64,000 nucleotides of DNA from Alitta virens (taxonomy: Eukaryota > Annelida > Polychaeta > Phyllodocida > Nereididae). Positions 48,600 through 61,379 of this stretch are shown here, one piece after another. The stretch is from contig OW028585.1 in the NCBI GenBank assembly GCA_932294295.1, positions 31,349,720 to 31,413,719 on the forward strand, in the 5' to 3' direction. A model generated the notes under the pieces. The model saw only the letters and a program-made list of their open reading frames with translations, was not told the DNA's origin and did no database searches. Every line of letters starts with the position of its first letter. Position 1 is the stretch's first letter. The translations under genes were made by a program, and so were the position numbers.

Positions 48600-49110
48600 C
48601 CATCTCACTATTAATACCACCTCACCATTAAGACCACCTCACTTTTAATACCACCTCACTATTAGGACCACTCACTATTCAGACCACCCCACCATTTGGA
48701 CCACCTCACTATTAAGACCACTCACTATTAAGACCACCTCACTATTAAGACCACCTCACTATTAAGACCACCTCACTTTTAATACCACCTTACTAATAAG
48801 ACCACCTCACTATTAGGACCATTCACTTTTAAGACCATCTCACTATTAAGATCACCTCACTATTAATACCACCTCGCCATTAAGACCACCTCACTATTAA
48901 TACCACCTCACTATTAAGACCATCTCACTATTAAGATCACCTCACTATTAATACAACCTCACTATTAATACCACCTCACTATTAATTAAGTTCACCTCAC
49001 TATTAAGACCATCTCACTATTAAGATCACCTCACTATTAATACCACCTCACTATTAGGTCTATCTCACTATTAACATCACCTCATTATTAATACCACCTC
49101 ACTCCTTGCT
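48600..49110. repeat. 17-bp minisatellite, array 3
   Basis: CACTATTAATACCACCT variants, about 30 units; block B copy 3. Confidence 0.9.
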
Positions 49111-49555
49111 AGCAAATGCTGTTCATCTGCTGTCAGTAATGATATTTCGTGATTCAATTTTGGTTGCAGTCCACTATAAAGTAATTATAAACTTTAACTG
49201 CCAGCAAATACTTTTTTTTACAGTGAGATTCTATATTACTTTTGCAAAAAGGTCATAATGAAAATGAGTAGCCTTGACATATAACTGGGCAATTCTGTTT
49301 TTTTTTTACAAATTTATCTCTTGTGCTTGGAAAAAGTAGAGGTACAGACTTAGATTTGCTGTCTTCAAAACAAACTTTGAACAGCTATAATTCCCAAATC
49401 AATACTGCAATTACATTCTTTCTTTTTTTTATTGCTATTTTTTCGAATGTTAAATTACTAGAAACATTCATATTAATTTATATATCCAATCACATTAAAA
49501 AGCTTGGCTTTCATTACTGGATGAATCATCATGACACATACGACCCTCAGTTTCC

Positions 49556-49614
49556 CTGGTGGAAGCCCCTCAGTGCCCCTGGTGGAAGCCCCTCAGTGCC
49601 CCTGGTGGAAGCAG
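49556..49614. repeat. 23-bp repeat (CCCCTCAGTGCCCCTGGTGG + AAG)
   Basis: About 2.5 units; also at 63943-64000, where it is cut by the window edge. Confidence 0.8.
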
Positions 49615-49734
49615 TCCCAATTTAGTAAGAAGCTACCTTTTGCATTGGTATTTGGTCAATGTTCAATGTCTCAGTGCTGCTGGGTCTGAAGGTTAGTCAG
49701 TTAAATCACCAGCTGCCAGAGGTAGATGTAATGA

Positions 49735-49976
49735 TGAGATGATAAGGTTGGATCCAAACCAAGTAATGCATTTACCCCATGGATAGCATATTATACTTGC
49801 CTCAGCATAGACACTGATTACAAGGCACCTCCCATTTAACGTCTCATCCAAACGACATCCAGCTGGGATGTAGCTCAAGAAGAGTGCCCAGCTCAGAGAT
49901 TGAACCTGGTACCTTCAGCAGAGCTGGTCAATATGGAATTGGCAGATACCTTACCCATTTGGCCACTGAGATGTTA
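49735..49976 (-). mobile_element. tRNA-derived SINE-2, copy 2
   Basis: Orthologous to 24733-24977; B-box CAGGTTCAATCTC more degraded. Confidence 0.72.
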
Positions 49977-50518
49977 TTTTTAGATGTCTGTTTTACCGGG
50001 TGTTTTACTTAAGTGAATTTGGCATATGGTACTTATTCTGCAGCGACACCATTTTTCAAGCATAACACAAACAAAATATATGTTATCGTTTTATTTACAA
50101 TATATGTACAATATGTATACGTTCACTGCATAAACAAGTACGACATTATGAATTAACGATCTCATTCTCAATAACTTACATCAATGTAAGCCTAGAGGCA
50201 TTGTTGAAAGAAATACCAACAACACACTTATATCAATATTCATTTCATCTTGGATAAATAGAGATTTTATCAAAGTTAATCACACTACCATGAAATGAAT
50301 TAAACTACAACAGGAAGCAAACATATAACAAACAACATACTATTTGTACAACTTTGCAAATTACATTACGCTTTACAAGCTCAATTCTTGTAAGTAGTTA
50401 ATGACAAAAACACGGCTATCAAAGTATATTATTCTTAGTGGTCCCAGCAGAGCTAAGGCAAATGTCTCATAATGGTTGTGTGCTTTTTAATCTTAGCAGT
50501 AATTTGACAATTAGATAA

Positions 50519-50632
50519 GGTGGGTGGGTGGATTAGGGCTTTTACGTCCTGTATTTCTGCACCAGTTGGGCTAATAAGGACAGGCAGTGACCATGGCAAT
50601 GAGATGGACGATGAAACAACCATCCAACTTAT
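50519..50632 (-). mobile_element. SINE-1 headless fragment
   Basis: Equivalent of 25702-25890, lacking the tRNA-like head. Confidence 0.65.
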
Positions 50633-50920
50633 TACATGAGATACAGAGCAATATGGCCCCACATTTTGCTCCTCCTTTTACTGATTCACTTTGAAAAGAA
50701 TTTCTTGTAGCCATGGCTAAAGATGTCAATCCGAGCAGTTTCCAAAGAATTCCTAAATTTTCTGCTTAATGCTTCATTGAACCAATAACATATAAACAAT
50801 CCAGATTGCATCACTGTAAATAATTTCCATTGTATAATTATGCATATTTGACACCATAATTATGTGAGGGTTGCAGTTACCATCAGAATTCCTCACTAAA
50901 TTTGTGCACTGGTATTATTA

Positions 50921-50934
50921 TATTTATTTATTAA
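50921..50934 (-). terminator. Possible poly(A) signal of gene C
   Basis: Overlapping AATAAA motifs on the minus strand about 240 nt past the stop. The matching place in gene A (26145-26175) has lost the motif. Confidence 0.35.
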
Positions 50935-51173
50935 CCCCTAAAATTGGGGAGCAGGATATTATAACAATAGTGGATGTTGAGGTGCCCAACATAGAGTTTT
51001 GTGGGATTACCAGAGTTTGTTATTTTTTTCTGAATCCCTGTGTTGGATGACACACCATACTCTGCAGCAGCTGTCCAACATACTTTTTAGATGTCCAACA
51101 TACTCTACAGCCATTCAACATACTCTGCCAAAATTGACCAATTGCTGGATGACAATGAAGTATTCTGCCTAAC

Positions 51174-51464
51174 TCAATGCAGCTTGGTGGACAATTTATT
51201 AGTGACAAGTTTATACAGATCAGACATGTGATGGACAGTAGCATTTTCAAGTTGAAGACGAACTTCCAGGTTTTTCTTCCCACATTTCTGGGCATGATTC
51301 TCAGTTTCAAACAGGTGTTCAACAATAAAATCTCCGTCAAAGAACCAGATGCGCATCAAATTTTTCCATAGCTCCTTGTTCGTTTTGCTATGGCGCTCTC
51401 CGACCTTCAACACTTTCATAATCGAATGAAGCTTACCAGCTTCAGTTCGGAATGTGTCGATACC
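51174..51464 (-). CDS. Gene C coding exon 3 (terminal)
   Basis: 97 codons including stop, the same length as in gene A. It contains GIDTFRTEAGKLHSIMKVLK, ELWKNLMRIWFFDGDFIVEH and KCGKKNLEVRLQLENATVHH. Intact frame. Confidence 0.78.
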   Translation of the reverse strand, partial: GIDTFRTEAGKLHSIMKVLKVGERHSKTNKELWKNLMRIWFFDGDFIVEHLFETENHAQKCGKKNLEVRLQLENATVHHMSDLYKLVTNKLSTKLH

Positions 51465-54400
51465 CTAAAATATAAAATCTACAAGAATAAATTTCAAAAC
51501 TTTCATTTTTTTCTATGCGCTTGATCCATTAAAACAATCCGAAATGAATTTGAACATCATTTAAATGCACATTTACAAGATAACAGATACTGTATGTGTT
51601 TGCAAATTAGGTGGTTACCAGTGAGGTGATCTCAAAATGAAATTTTACTATACCTTGATTTCTTCTGTAGACAAGAGTCCCGGACAGCCTGGAATATTAG
51701 CCAAGTCAGGCCAAGGCTTGGAAGATTTGCTTTTCTGAATAAACAGATAAATAACACTTCAAAATTAAAGACACATGGTCTATTGACATCTAACTCATAT
51801 GAGTCTTTAACAGGTTTCATTTCCAACAATAAAAAAAAAAACAGAAAAATTGCTCATACAGTGATGTGCATAAATATATAAACACGAAAAAGTTAAAGAA
51901 AAAACTGCAAAAATGTGCTTCTGTCTTCTATAAAGTGACCACTTAGTACACCAGGTTAATTAATGATTTTATGATACTATATTGCTTTCTTGATGTTAGG
52001 AACCCTAAAATATGCAAACATTTTGTTTTTTTAGGCAGGGGAGCAGGGGGTTCATTTACTTAGGCAAGCTACTGTATAAAATACAAAAAGTTAACTAAAC
52101 GTGATAAATAAGAGCAGTTTAAAGCCTTATGATCTATATTTCGAAAATGAAGTTACATCACAATTAAGACAGACCACTCTGGAATTAAGAATATTAAATA
52201 ATACACCTAGGGTAATCTCAATGGCTAAGTTTTAAAGGACTTATACTAACAAAGTATAAAAAATTAATCACAGTTCTGATATTTCCCATGTGAACAAGAA
52301 ACTGTGTAATGTTTATTTATCTATTCATTATCCACTAGTATTATTTTATTTTAATTTTTTTTAATCTATTTAAATATTATCTATCTTATTTAGGGTCATT
52401 TGTGTGCATAATATTTACTTCATGATTCCCAGAAAACTATGTTCTGGACAATATGAAATCCACGTCAATGTATGTTATGTCTAATTAACATTATTAAAAC
52501 ATGGAATGACTGTTGTTTATCAAACATACACAATGTTTATGCATGTTAATTATTAACCCATTTTAGTTTTCATACTTTCCAGGAAGTGTTTTCAATAAAA
52601 ATCAACAAAATGTTATTGTCAAGGATATCACTTCTTTGACCAGTTAACTTCATGATACAAAATGATAAAATTCCCAGTGTTGCGTAATACCACAGTACAA
52701 GCATATTTTACAAGTGGTTAATTGAGCTTACATGGCATTTGGTATGTGGTAAAAATTATAGGGGACATTGAGTGACCTTGCTGCTCCTGTAGGACATTTT
52801 GACAAACGTTTGTTTGGTTGGTAATATTGACAGACTTTTCAAACATTTAACAAACATTTGCTGCCATTTATTAACTTTTTTTGTTGCCATTTTCTAACTT
52901 TTTCTTTGTTGCCATTTGCTAACTTTTCAATTTCAACTTTTTTTTAAAATTATTTTTAAATCAATTTGACAATATTTTTTTGCCATTTTGACAAATTTTT
53001 TGTTTAATTTTGATTAACTTTCCATGCCTTTCTGACAACTTTTAGGTCATTTTGACAGACATTTCAAACACATTTTACAGGCCTTTGTTGCTATTTTGAC
53101 TACTTTTTAGTAATTTTGACAGGCTTTATAAACATTTGGACTGTTGCCACTCTCACTAACTTTAAGTAATTTTGACAGACTTTCCAAACATTTTGACTAA
53201 CATTGTGTTGTCTTTAATTTCTTACCATTTCAACTAATTGACAATTTTTTATTTGGCACTTTTAGTTACATTTAATGAATTCAATTTTTGCAATTTTGAC
53301 AAAAAATTTAACATATATTGACTAACATTAACCACATACATTTTGAGAAATATTTTACATTTTGACTCTTAAGACATTTTGAAAAGCATTTAAAATTGAT
53401 AGTCAGTGCCATGTATTGTGGTCTTACTAAATTTGGCTGGGTAAACAGGAGATGGTTTTAATTAAGAGGTGGTCTTAGTAGTGAGTTGGTCTTAATATTA
53501 GTGAGGCATTCTTAATAATGAGGTGATCTATATTATCACCAGGACCCAGCACTTGGCAGCCCAGCAGGCTACCACTGAGCTAAGCCCCTACTCCCTAAAG
53601 TGTGAGGTGGTTTTCATAGTGCGGTGGTCTTATTGTAAGGGGGCCTCCTTGATAATGAGGACACTAATTCTTGATAGTGGATTGTTCTGCATATTGAGGT
53701 GATTTTAAATTGAGGTGATTTTAAATTGGGCTTCTGTGTATTTGTATGCACGAGGGCTTAGCACTTTGCTTCAAATGCTATCAAGTTTTCTGAAAATCCT
53801 TGTTTGCAACTTTTGTGTCATTTCTTCCATAATATATGATAACCATGGGTGGGAATTCCCCAAAACAGTCATGTCGCTGTAATATAGATTTGTTTCCAAA
53901 TGTATTAACCCATAGCCATGACATCACTTTTGTTTGACACCCAAAGAATCTGATGTCATTTTTGAATTAAAATTAACTTTAAGTAAGTACCACTAAATTT
54001 GCATTAAAAAATTACAACCACTCAATTCCCAAAAAGAACCATCACTTATTTTACCTTGGAATATTTAGAGAAAATGTATGTTTATACATTTATTTAAATA
54101 AAATATATCTAAATAATGGGTAATCATAGGCGTACTTTATATTTAAATGGTTAGATAAGCTTACCGCAACTTCCATTAACTTGTGTATCTTGGACTGGAA
54201 ATCATGCATATCTAAATTCATCAAGTAGTTGTTCCTGAGCTGCGAAACTATGTTGGTATCACTGTTTTCAGATGGTGGTAGCTCGCCCATTTCACTTTGT
54301 GCACCGTTGATTTCACTTAGTGGAGTAAGGGTGATTTCAGCTGGTGGTGTGTGTCTGATTTCTGTTACATCATTTTCAGTTGGCATTTCACTGATTTCAG

Positions 54401-55449
54401 TTGGTGTACTACTGATTTCAATTGTTGATATTCCCATTATTTCAGCTGCTGCTATTTCATCTATTGCCACTGATAGTGTTTCACTGATTTCAATTCTTTC
54501 ACTGATTTCATTCGGTTCCGTTCCATTTATTTCAAGAAGAGTCATTCCAATTATTTCATTTGGCATGTCACTGTTTTCAATTGCTGTTGTGTTCTCAGTC
54601 GGTGGTTTTACACTGGTTTCAGCTAGCGGTGTTTCATCGATTTTACTTACTTCAGTTGGTGCTGTTCCATTTTTATCAATCAATGGTGTTCCACTAATTT
54701 CAACTGGTGTCCAACTGATTTCAGTTGGAGTTCCAATTACTTCCATTGGTGCTGTTTGCTCCTTTTGTGTCGGTTGCATTCCATTTCTTTCATTTGGCTT
54801 TCTACTGTTTTCTGTTGGTGCTTCACTAATCTCAGCTGGTGTTTCATTTTTTCCTTTTGGTGCCTTGCTTATTTCATTTGGTACTCCACTTATTTCATTT
54901 GGTATTCCACCATTTTTTGTTGGTGCTGCACTGATTTCAGCTGTTGTCCAAATAATTTCAGCTGGTGTCCCAATGATTTCAATCAGTGCTGTTCCATAAT
55001 TAATTTCAGTTCCATTCATATCATTCTGCGTCCAACTCATTTCAGATGGTGCATCGCTGACTTCAGACAGTGTACCACTGACCTCATTTTCTGGGGTTCC
55101 ATTGATTTTGAATGATGGTTTTCTCCTGATTTCAGTTGATGTTCCGATGAATTCAGTTGGAATTTCAATGATTTCAGTAGTTGAAAATTCACTACTGACT
55201 TCCACTATTGATGTTGTTTCATTTATTTCAGTTGGTACCGTTCCATTTTCTTCATTTGGTGCCCCACTAATTTCAGTTGGTGCATTTCCATTGATTTCAG
55301 TTGGTGTTCCGATGGTTACATTTGTTAATCTTCCAATGTTTTCAGTTGGGTGACTGTCAACACCGCTTGAGTATACAGCCTTGGGCTGGACGTTGTTCGT
55401 CCATATTATGACAAACAGCACATACAATATGATTTTCATTTTGCTGGAC
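51174..55449 (-). CDS. Gene C: near-identical paralogue of gene A (spliced, 3 coding exons)
   Basis: Seen: coding exons 55439-54165 (425 codons), 51734-51654 (27) and 51464-51174 (96 plus stop), all phase 0, giving about 548 residues. The signal peptide, the mucin-like region and most sequons are shared with gene A; the main difference is a 59-codon block missing near residues 80-90. Exon 1 ends with LRNNYLMNLDMHDFQSKIHK then LMEVA. The acceptor of exon 3 is TATATTTTAG|GGTATC, changing the first residue from Asp to Gly; the rest keeps the family frame without a stop. Introns and flanks are colinear with gene A, so the whole locus was duplicated as a block. Inference: an intact secreted glycoprotein gene of unknown role. 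A cluster AATAAATAAATA at 50921-50934, about 240 nt past the stop, is a plausible poly(A) signal. Confidence 0.8.
51654..51734 (-). CDS. Gene C coding exon 2 (81 nt)
   Basis: Encodes the same 27 residues as gene A (PWPDLANIPGCPGLLS core), between TTTATTCAG and CAAG|GTATAG. The only nearby difference is one fewer A in the acceptor tract. Confidence 0.78.
51735..54164 (-). other. Gene C intron between coding exons 1 and 2
   Basis: Colinear with 26978-29516 and very similar, including the TTTTGAC-periodic tract (52795-53400). The SINE is reduced to its head (53536-53592). Confidence 0.7.
54165..55439 (-). CDS. Gene C coding exon 1
   Basis: Acceptor CATTTTAG|GTCCAGCAAA, with the ATG 10 nt inside the exon; donor GCG|GTAAGC. 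Same signal peptide as gene A (MKIILYVLFVIIWTNNVQPK). Substitutions relative to A are scattered, and length differences are multiples of three, consistent with coding constraint. Confidence 0.82.
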
Positions 55450-55513
55450 CTAAAATGAAACAGAAAAACATATAATTATCAATTGTGTTTATAAAAATGC
55501 TGTGCAACTAGGC

Positions 55514-56095
55514 TAAAAAGGGGTCAAGTCTCTGGACAGCTCTTCCAGACTAAAGAGCTCGGTCCATGGTTCGATGCCGGCCGGGTTGCGCTTAGGTTGG
55601 ATGGCTATTTCATCCTTCGCCACATTGCCACACATGCATGTCTTACACCTAGACTTGGAAACTTAACACCAGAGGATATCATTTGAATGCAGGACTCCCA
55701 TTGGCTGAGGGAACTAATGGATCCTGGATTCACATGACGTCATCTGGCATTTAGTTTCCAAGTCTAAGAAATCTGCTGTTATCAGCCAGCATTGGCTCAC
55801 AAGGTAGAGAAATATAGGTAGAAAACCTCATTTAAACCAACCCAACCAACTCTGAAGGTTGCAAGTTCTATTCGGAAAAGATCACTCCAATCTTTAAGAA
55901 AAACTGAGCTGATTTCATTCGCATGAGATGTTAAATTGGCTGTGCCAGTGTGCCATGTTCTAATTGTCTATGCTTGAGCAAGTAAAAGAACCCACCCATG
56001 AGCTAAATATGTAACTTGACGTATAATCCTATCTGATCATCTGATCATTATGTCTGCCCAAGCCTGCTGGTAATAAACAACTGCACTTCAAACGA
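55514..56095 (+). mobile_element. tRNA-derived SINE-3 in gene C leader intron
   Basis: Orthologous insertion to 31040-31620 (same A/B-box-like words). Confidence 0.6.
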
Positions 56096-56414
56096 ATCAC
56101 AGGCATACAATATGTTACATTATTTTCCTATAAGGTGACATTTGTAGGGCTCCGAGTGATAAAAAATGCCCAGAATGCCTCAAATTGCAATAACCATGTC
56201 ATAATGTGTACATTGCAAGACAATACAATTACGATAAGGTGATGGACATGTTCCTGCTGCTGTTTAATTTATGTCAGATGAAAACAGTGTCATATGTGAC
56301 ATAACAGCATGCCAACAAGTGTTGGCTGATATGACAAAAGAAGTGACTTGTTTTTTAATGAGTTTGCATTAGTCAATAAGTTCGAGGAAAAAAAGTAAAT
56401 TGTAAAAACAGAAT

Positions 56415-56611
56415 ATGGCGGTGATGGTGGATTAGGGCTTTACGTCATGTATTTCTGCACCTGATAGGCTAATTAGGACAGGTAGGGACCATGGCAATGA
56501 AATGACGGATGAAACAGCCATCCAACATTGGCCCGACCGGGAAATGAACCCGGGGCCCAGTGGTTGGAAGCCCAGCACGCTACCACTGAGCTAGGCCCCC
56601 CCCCCCATCCA
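56415..56611 (-). mobile_element. tRNA-derived SINE-1 in gene C leader intron
   Basis: Orthologous to 31943-32133; the head is followed by a C-run of about 12. Confidence 0.75.
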
Positions 56612-56987
56612 TAAAAACAGAATACAAATTAGAAAACAAAATTGTATTTGCTGTCCATTTGTATATTATTTAAAACATATAATTTGAAATCACTGAATGA
56701 ATCAGTATATGATCAGTGCGAGTTATCATTAATTGTTATCATTACAATCCTGGTTATTAAAGCTAGTCACAATATCCTGTTTATTGTAAACAAAGGAAAA
56801 CATTATAGTCAAGAATATAATAAAAAAAAAACTAAATTTGAACTATGCGTGATATTTATGTTTCTGAAACACGTTTTCCGAACAATCGCTATTTACATAT
56901 ATTGTATTATATTTATATTCATAAAGATATGTTATCATATTCTAAAATATTTTATCAACACTAACATAAATAAATTCATATACTTAC

Positions 56988-57030
56988 TAGTTAGATGATG
57001 TCGAATGGTTTGAGGCTGGAGCCAGACTGA
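56988..57030 (-). other. Gene C probable 5' UTR exon (leader)
   Basis: Donor CATCTAACTA|GTAAGTATATG at 56988/56987, homologous to gene A's leader. TSS estimated from the TATA box. Confidence 0.58.
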
Positions 57031-57054
57031 ATTTTGCAAGCGCATTGCATCGAC

Positions 57055-57062
57055 TATTTATT
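57055..57062 (-). promoter_or_regulatory. Gene C TATA-like box
   Basis: AATAAATA on the minus strand at the position equivalent to gene A's. Upstream similarity to gene A continues to about 57240. Confidence 0.5.
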
Positions 57063-57477
57063 TCATCCTGGTTCCTGTTAATTTATGCCGAAACATGTGA
57101 AGTAACCATGTCAAAATTTAGGGAAAATACAGATCTGATGAACGCCAAGTATGATAAGTATAATTATTGATAGAAAACTTATACTCGTGGTTATACAATT
57201 TGTGTAATTATCATATCAATGGTTGATTTTATTTTGCCAATACATCACATAATTTCAATGAATCATTATGGGCAATTAATTCAAAACCATATTATTATCA
57301 AATAGGTAAATTTGCATCATTTCGCATTATCAGTTAGCTGAATACAGTTGAACCCAAAATTATGTAAACTCATGTGAAAATATTACTTTGTTGTTCAGTA
57401 TATTTCCTTGAGTTATGTGCACTGTATAGTTAATGTTTATCAGCCACCTATGGTTACTATAAAATGATCATATGCTG

Positions 57478-58195
57478 TAAACCACCTCCACCATTAAACC
57501 ACCACCTCTATTGAATGACTACCACTATTTAACCACCACCTCTATTGAATGGCTACCACTATTAAACCACCACCATTAAACCACCACCTCTATTAAATGA
57601 ATACCACTATTAAACCACCACCACTATTAAACCACCACCTCTATTGAATGACTACCACTATTAAACCACCACCACTATTAAACCACCACCTCTATTGAAT
57701 GACTACCACTATTAAACCACCACCATTAAACCACCACCTCTATTAAATGAATACCACTATTAAACCACCACCACTATTAAACCACCACCCCTATTAAATA
57801 AATACCACTATTAAACCACCACCATTATTAAACCACCACTTCTATTGAATGACTACCAGTTTTAAACTATTAAACCACCACCACTATTAAATCACCACCA
57901 TTATTGAAAGACAACCACTATTAAACCACCAACACTATTAAACCATCACCTCTATTGAATTACTACCACTTTTAAACTATTAAACCACCACCATTATTAA
58001 ACCACCACTTCTATTGAATGACTACCAGTTTTAAACTATTAAACCACCACCACTATTAAATCACCACCATTATTGAATGACAACCACTATTAAACCACCA
58101 ACACTATTAAACCATCACCTCTATTGAATTACTACCACTTTTAAACTATTAAACCAACACCTCTATTGAATGACTACCACTATCAAACCACCACC
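57478..58195. repeat. 17-bp minisatellite, array 4 (CTATTAAACCACCACCA)
   Basis: Units alternate CTATTAAACCACCACC(A/T) and CTATTGAATGACTACCA; the base period is 17 bp, as in arrays 1-3. It lies upstream of the gene C promoter; no equivalent array lies upstream of gene A. Confidence 0.9.
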
Positions 58196-58265
58196 ACTGA
58201 TTTGTCCTATGTGGTTGTAGAGCTAAGGTCAGGTTTAGCCTATATGAGTTATATTTATAGTTCAT

Positions 58266-58505
58266 ACAAGAAAGAGCTCCGTGGTCCAGTGGATAAAATG
58301 TTGAATTCGTATGCGTATGGTCATGGGCTCATGGCAGGGATGAACTATGCAGATCTTCCTTGAGCTACTGCTTCACTCCACCCAGTTGTAAATTAAAACT
58401 TGGCTATTGATGTAAGGAAAACTATATTGGCTGCACACTGGGTACATATTCTCCAGGGAGTTGAGAAAGGCTCAAGCTAGAACAGGCCTGCCAATGGTGT
58501 CAATT
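58266..58505 (+). mobile_element. tRNA-derived SINE-4
   Basis: Head GAGCTCCGTGGTCCAGTGGA (A-box like) and GGTCATGGGCTCATGGC (weak B-box), then body GCAGATCTTCCTTGAGCTAC. The headless version opens block A copy 1 (about 35805-35960). Confidence 0.5.
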
Positions 58506-60960
58506 GTAATTTTGGCTTGATATCTGAGAGACGGAGATACATAATTTTATCAACTTTATATGTTCATTATAAGTTTTCAATGCATATACTACTTTGATAT
58601 AATATGGAAAATAAATCCAATGTCATAAAGTCATGAATATTTTCCACCATTAGTGGCCTTAAGATTATGAAGTGCAAAAAGGGCACAGGGGAACATGCCT
58701 CCTTGCCTATTTTGTGCCTTGTTTCCCATATATCTTAATATTAAAATACCTAACAATGATATTCCGCCGTCTAATAATTTTCCATGAACACGTTCCATTT
58801 TTTCGTATATTATCTTCATTCAAGTTTATTATCCTGTTCGGGAAATCAGTATCGTGTAGTTCTTATATGCACATGTCTACTTTCTCTCTAGTTTTCTTTT
58901 TTCTTTCATTCTGTAGTTTTTTCCATTTTTCCTTTCTTTCTGTATTTTATTTTTTTTATTTGCCATGGCTGCCACACGATTAACATGTTTGTTTTCACTT
59001 ACTGTGTCATCCATTTCATCGTGTTGATATCATAATACTACAGCATCCCACACATAATCATAATGGTGGTTGCCATGGCAAAATGTATTTTTGACAAAGT
59101 GGCAAAAATCAGCAAACATTATCTATGCCTGCTTGCTCAGCAGATTCCTTACATAATTCTTACATAATATAAGATTTATCAACAATATAAACAGTTTAAC
59201 AGCAGTGTTTGATCAGAAGTGGGAGAAGGCTATATATAGATTCAGGAATGTTGAATTCATATTGACTTTGCAACAAAATCAAACAAACACATATAAGCAC
59301 AAGGTGTCCATCATTACAGTGCATAATTGTATATGGTCTCAATGCTATGGTACAGTACTGGTCAGAATTATATATATGCAAATAAGCCAAGTTTCTATGC
59401 TACATATATTACTTCCCATATTATACATTTATCATATAAATATTGACCAGTGCAAGGGCACTAGTAAATTTTATTTGACCCTCAGGAGCGACCTCTATAG
59501 TGCCAACTATCACTCCCGAGGTTCAAATAAAGTAGTGTCCCCAGGCAATGTCATGTGACGTTGTTTCAGCCAATCAAAGCTCATCAGACAGGTCTTTCAA
59601 TGTTTTTATAACGTGTATTTTCTTGCACACTCCATGGCATTTCAGGAAAGCAATTATCACTCTCTTGGGGGTATGGACACTGCACATTTTCAGAACGTGC
59701 ATCATTTACAGTCTGTAATTGATTCACATTTTAGCAGTCAGTATTTGTTCTTTTAAATCACTTGTGTCATGAACTTTATTTGAACATGTAACATTTAAAT
59801 AATTAAGTTCAAGTGGTTGGTTTGGGCTTTACGTCAGCTAATTAGGACAGGCAGGAACCATGGCAATGAGATGATGGATGAAACAGCCATCCATCTTAGA
59901 ATTTGGTTCAAGTAGAATGAAGATAACATATTTAGGAAGAAAAAAACGAGAAAGATTAAGAAATATGAAGAAAAAGAAAACAAACTATTAATAATAAATC
60001 ATAAGTTTTCATGAAAGCATTTGATCATCATTTTACCCTCAAAGATAAATATTGATAATATTTCCAATACAAGCTTCTGAGAATTAAAGAATTAAAATTA
60101 TATTAGTACTAGAAAGAACCCCCCCCACCCCTATTTCTTTTTCAGCAACTAACCTCCCCCCACCCCGCAGAAAGTCATTAATAGATTATTTTAACATTGC
60201 ACAATTTCCTCTGTGTTTCTCACATTTCTGGTTGTTCAGTATTAATGGGTTCCTCGTCATGAGTTGCAAGATTTAGGTCATACAGGCAATGCAGGAACTA
60301 CGCTAATATTTCAAAGTTGATATACCAAAATAAGAATGGATGATAAGTCAGTGTTTCAAAGAAAATTTGCACCAAACAAAAGTAATACTAATTAAAGAGC
60401 TCAAGGGGGGGGGGGCAATGGATATTGGCAGTTTTATAAATATCCCTTGCATCAAGTAATGATGAGATGACCATGTTACACATTTGAGAAATCCTACAGA
60501 AATACATTACACATTTCAGCTTCAATATCAGATCCTGGCCTGCGGTGTTGATTGCTCTGGTACTATAGTGTCCCTAGTAGGCGTCCATTTGTCTTCCAGT
60601 CATATTCATGATAAATATAGTCGGGAACAGCACATGGACAGAAATGTTATTGATTTATCAAACCCAAACTTCATAACCCTTAAAGCCCCTCTCAGTAGTA
60701 ATAACAATATATTTAGTGATATCAGACTATGAACTACAAACTCTGATTTAAATCTGTACAAATTATATCCAGAGACAGACCCAATAAAAATTATCTATCA
60801 AAATAGATCTAACAGTTGCATGATCTATTCACGATCATAGGTGGCGTTGTGGTTTATCACACACATCAGTGCCACCTAGTGAATTATTATTTAATCCTGG
60901 AAAATAACACATTTACACATCGTTTGGATATACGATTTTCGAATTACTAACCTGTATTTT
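58330..60960. repeat. Duplicated block A, copy 3
   Basis: Near-identical to 35780-38935 with a deletion near 60690 (about 520 bp of copy 1 missing). Includes the SINE-1 fragment 59816-59898, a poly-C tract (60119) and a poly-G tract (60406). Confidence 0.75.
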
Positions 60961-61379
60961 GTTTTGCAGCCAATGTCATTCTTTTTTTTTTGGTAAGGCA
61001 TCACCAGTGGCCTACCTCTGTTTGTGAAAATTGGGTTATTGCACACCAACCGCTCCTAGTGAGATCTGGACATAGCAATGCTCTAATTTAATCTAATCAT
61101 GTTTATCATGAAAAGCATCTCAAAACCAGCTAAAGTGACACCACTTTACTTTACTTCAAGAGACGGATTTAATTGTTTTTTAACCCTCAGCGAATGAAGA
61201 TCAAAAAGGGTTTTTGTTATCGTCAATGTCCGTCCGACGGGCGGGAGGGCAGGTGGTCGGGCAGGTGGATGTAACACTTTCGTTTCTGGAGCATAACTCT
61301 AACACTAATGCACTTACCCCAACAACATTTTGTACAGTAATACTCTACATGGCCTTGTGGTGCCTTTTGATAGTGTTAT

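Noticed and set aside
56642..56998. 118-codon plus-strand frame
   Set aside because: Lies in the AT-rich leader intron of gene C; the same place in gene A is not open.
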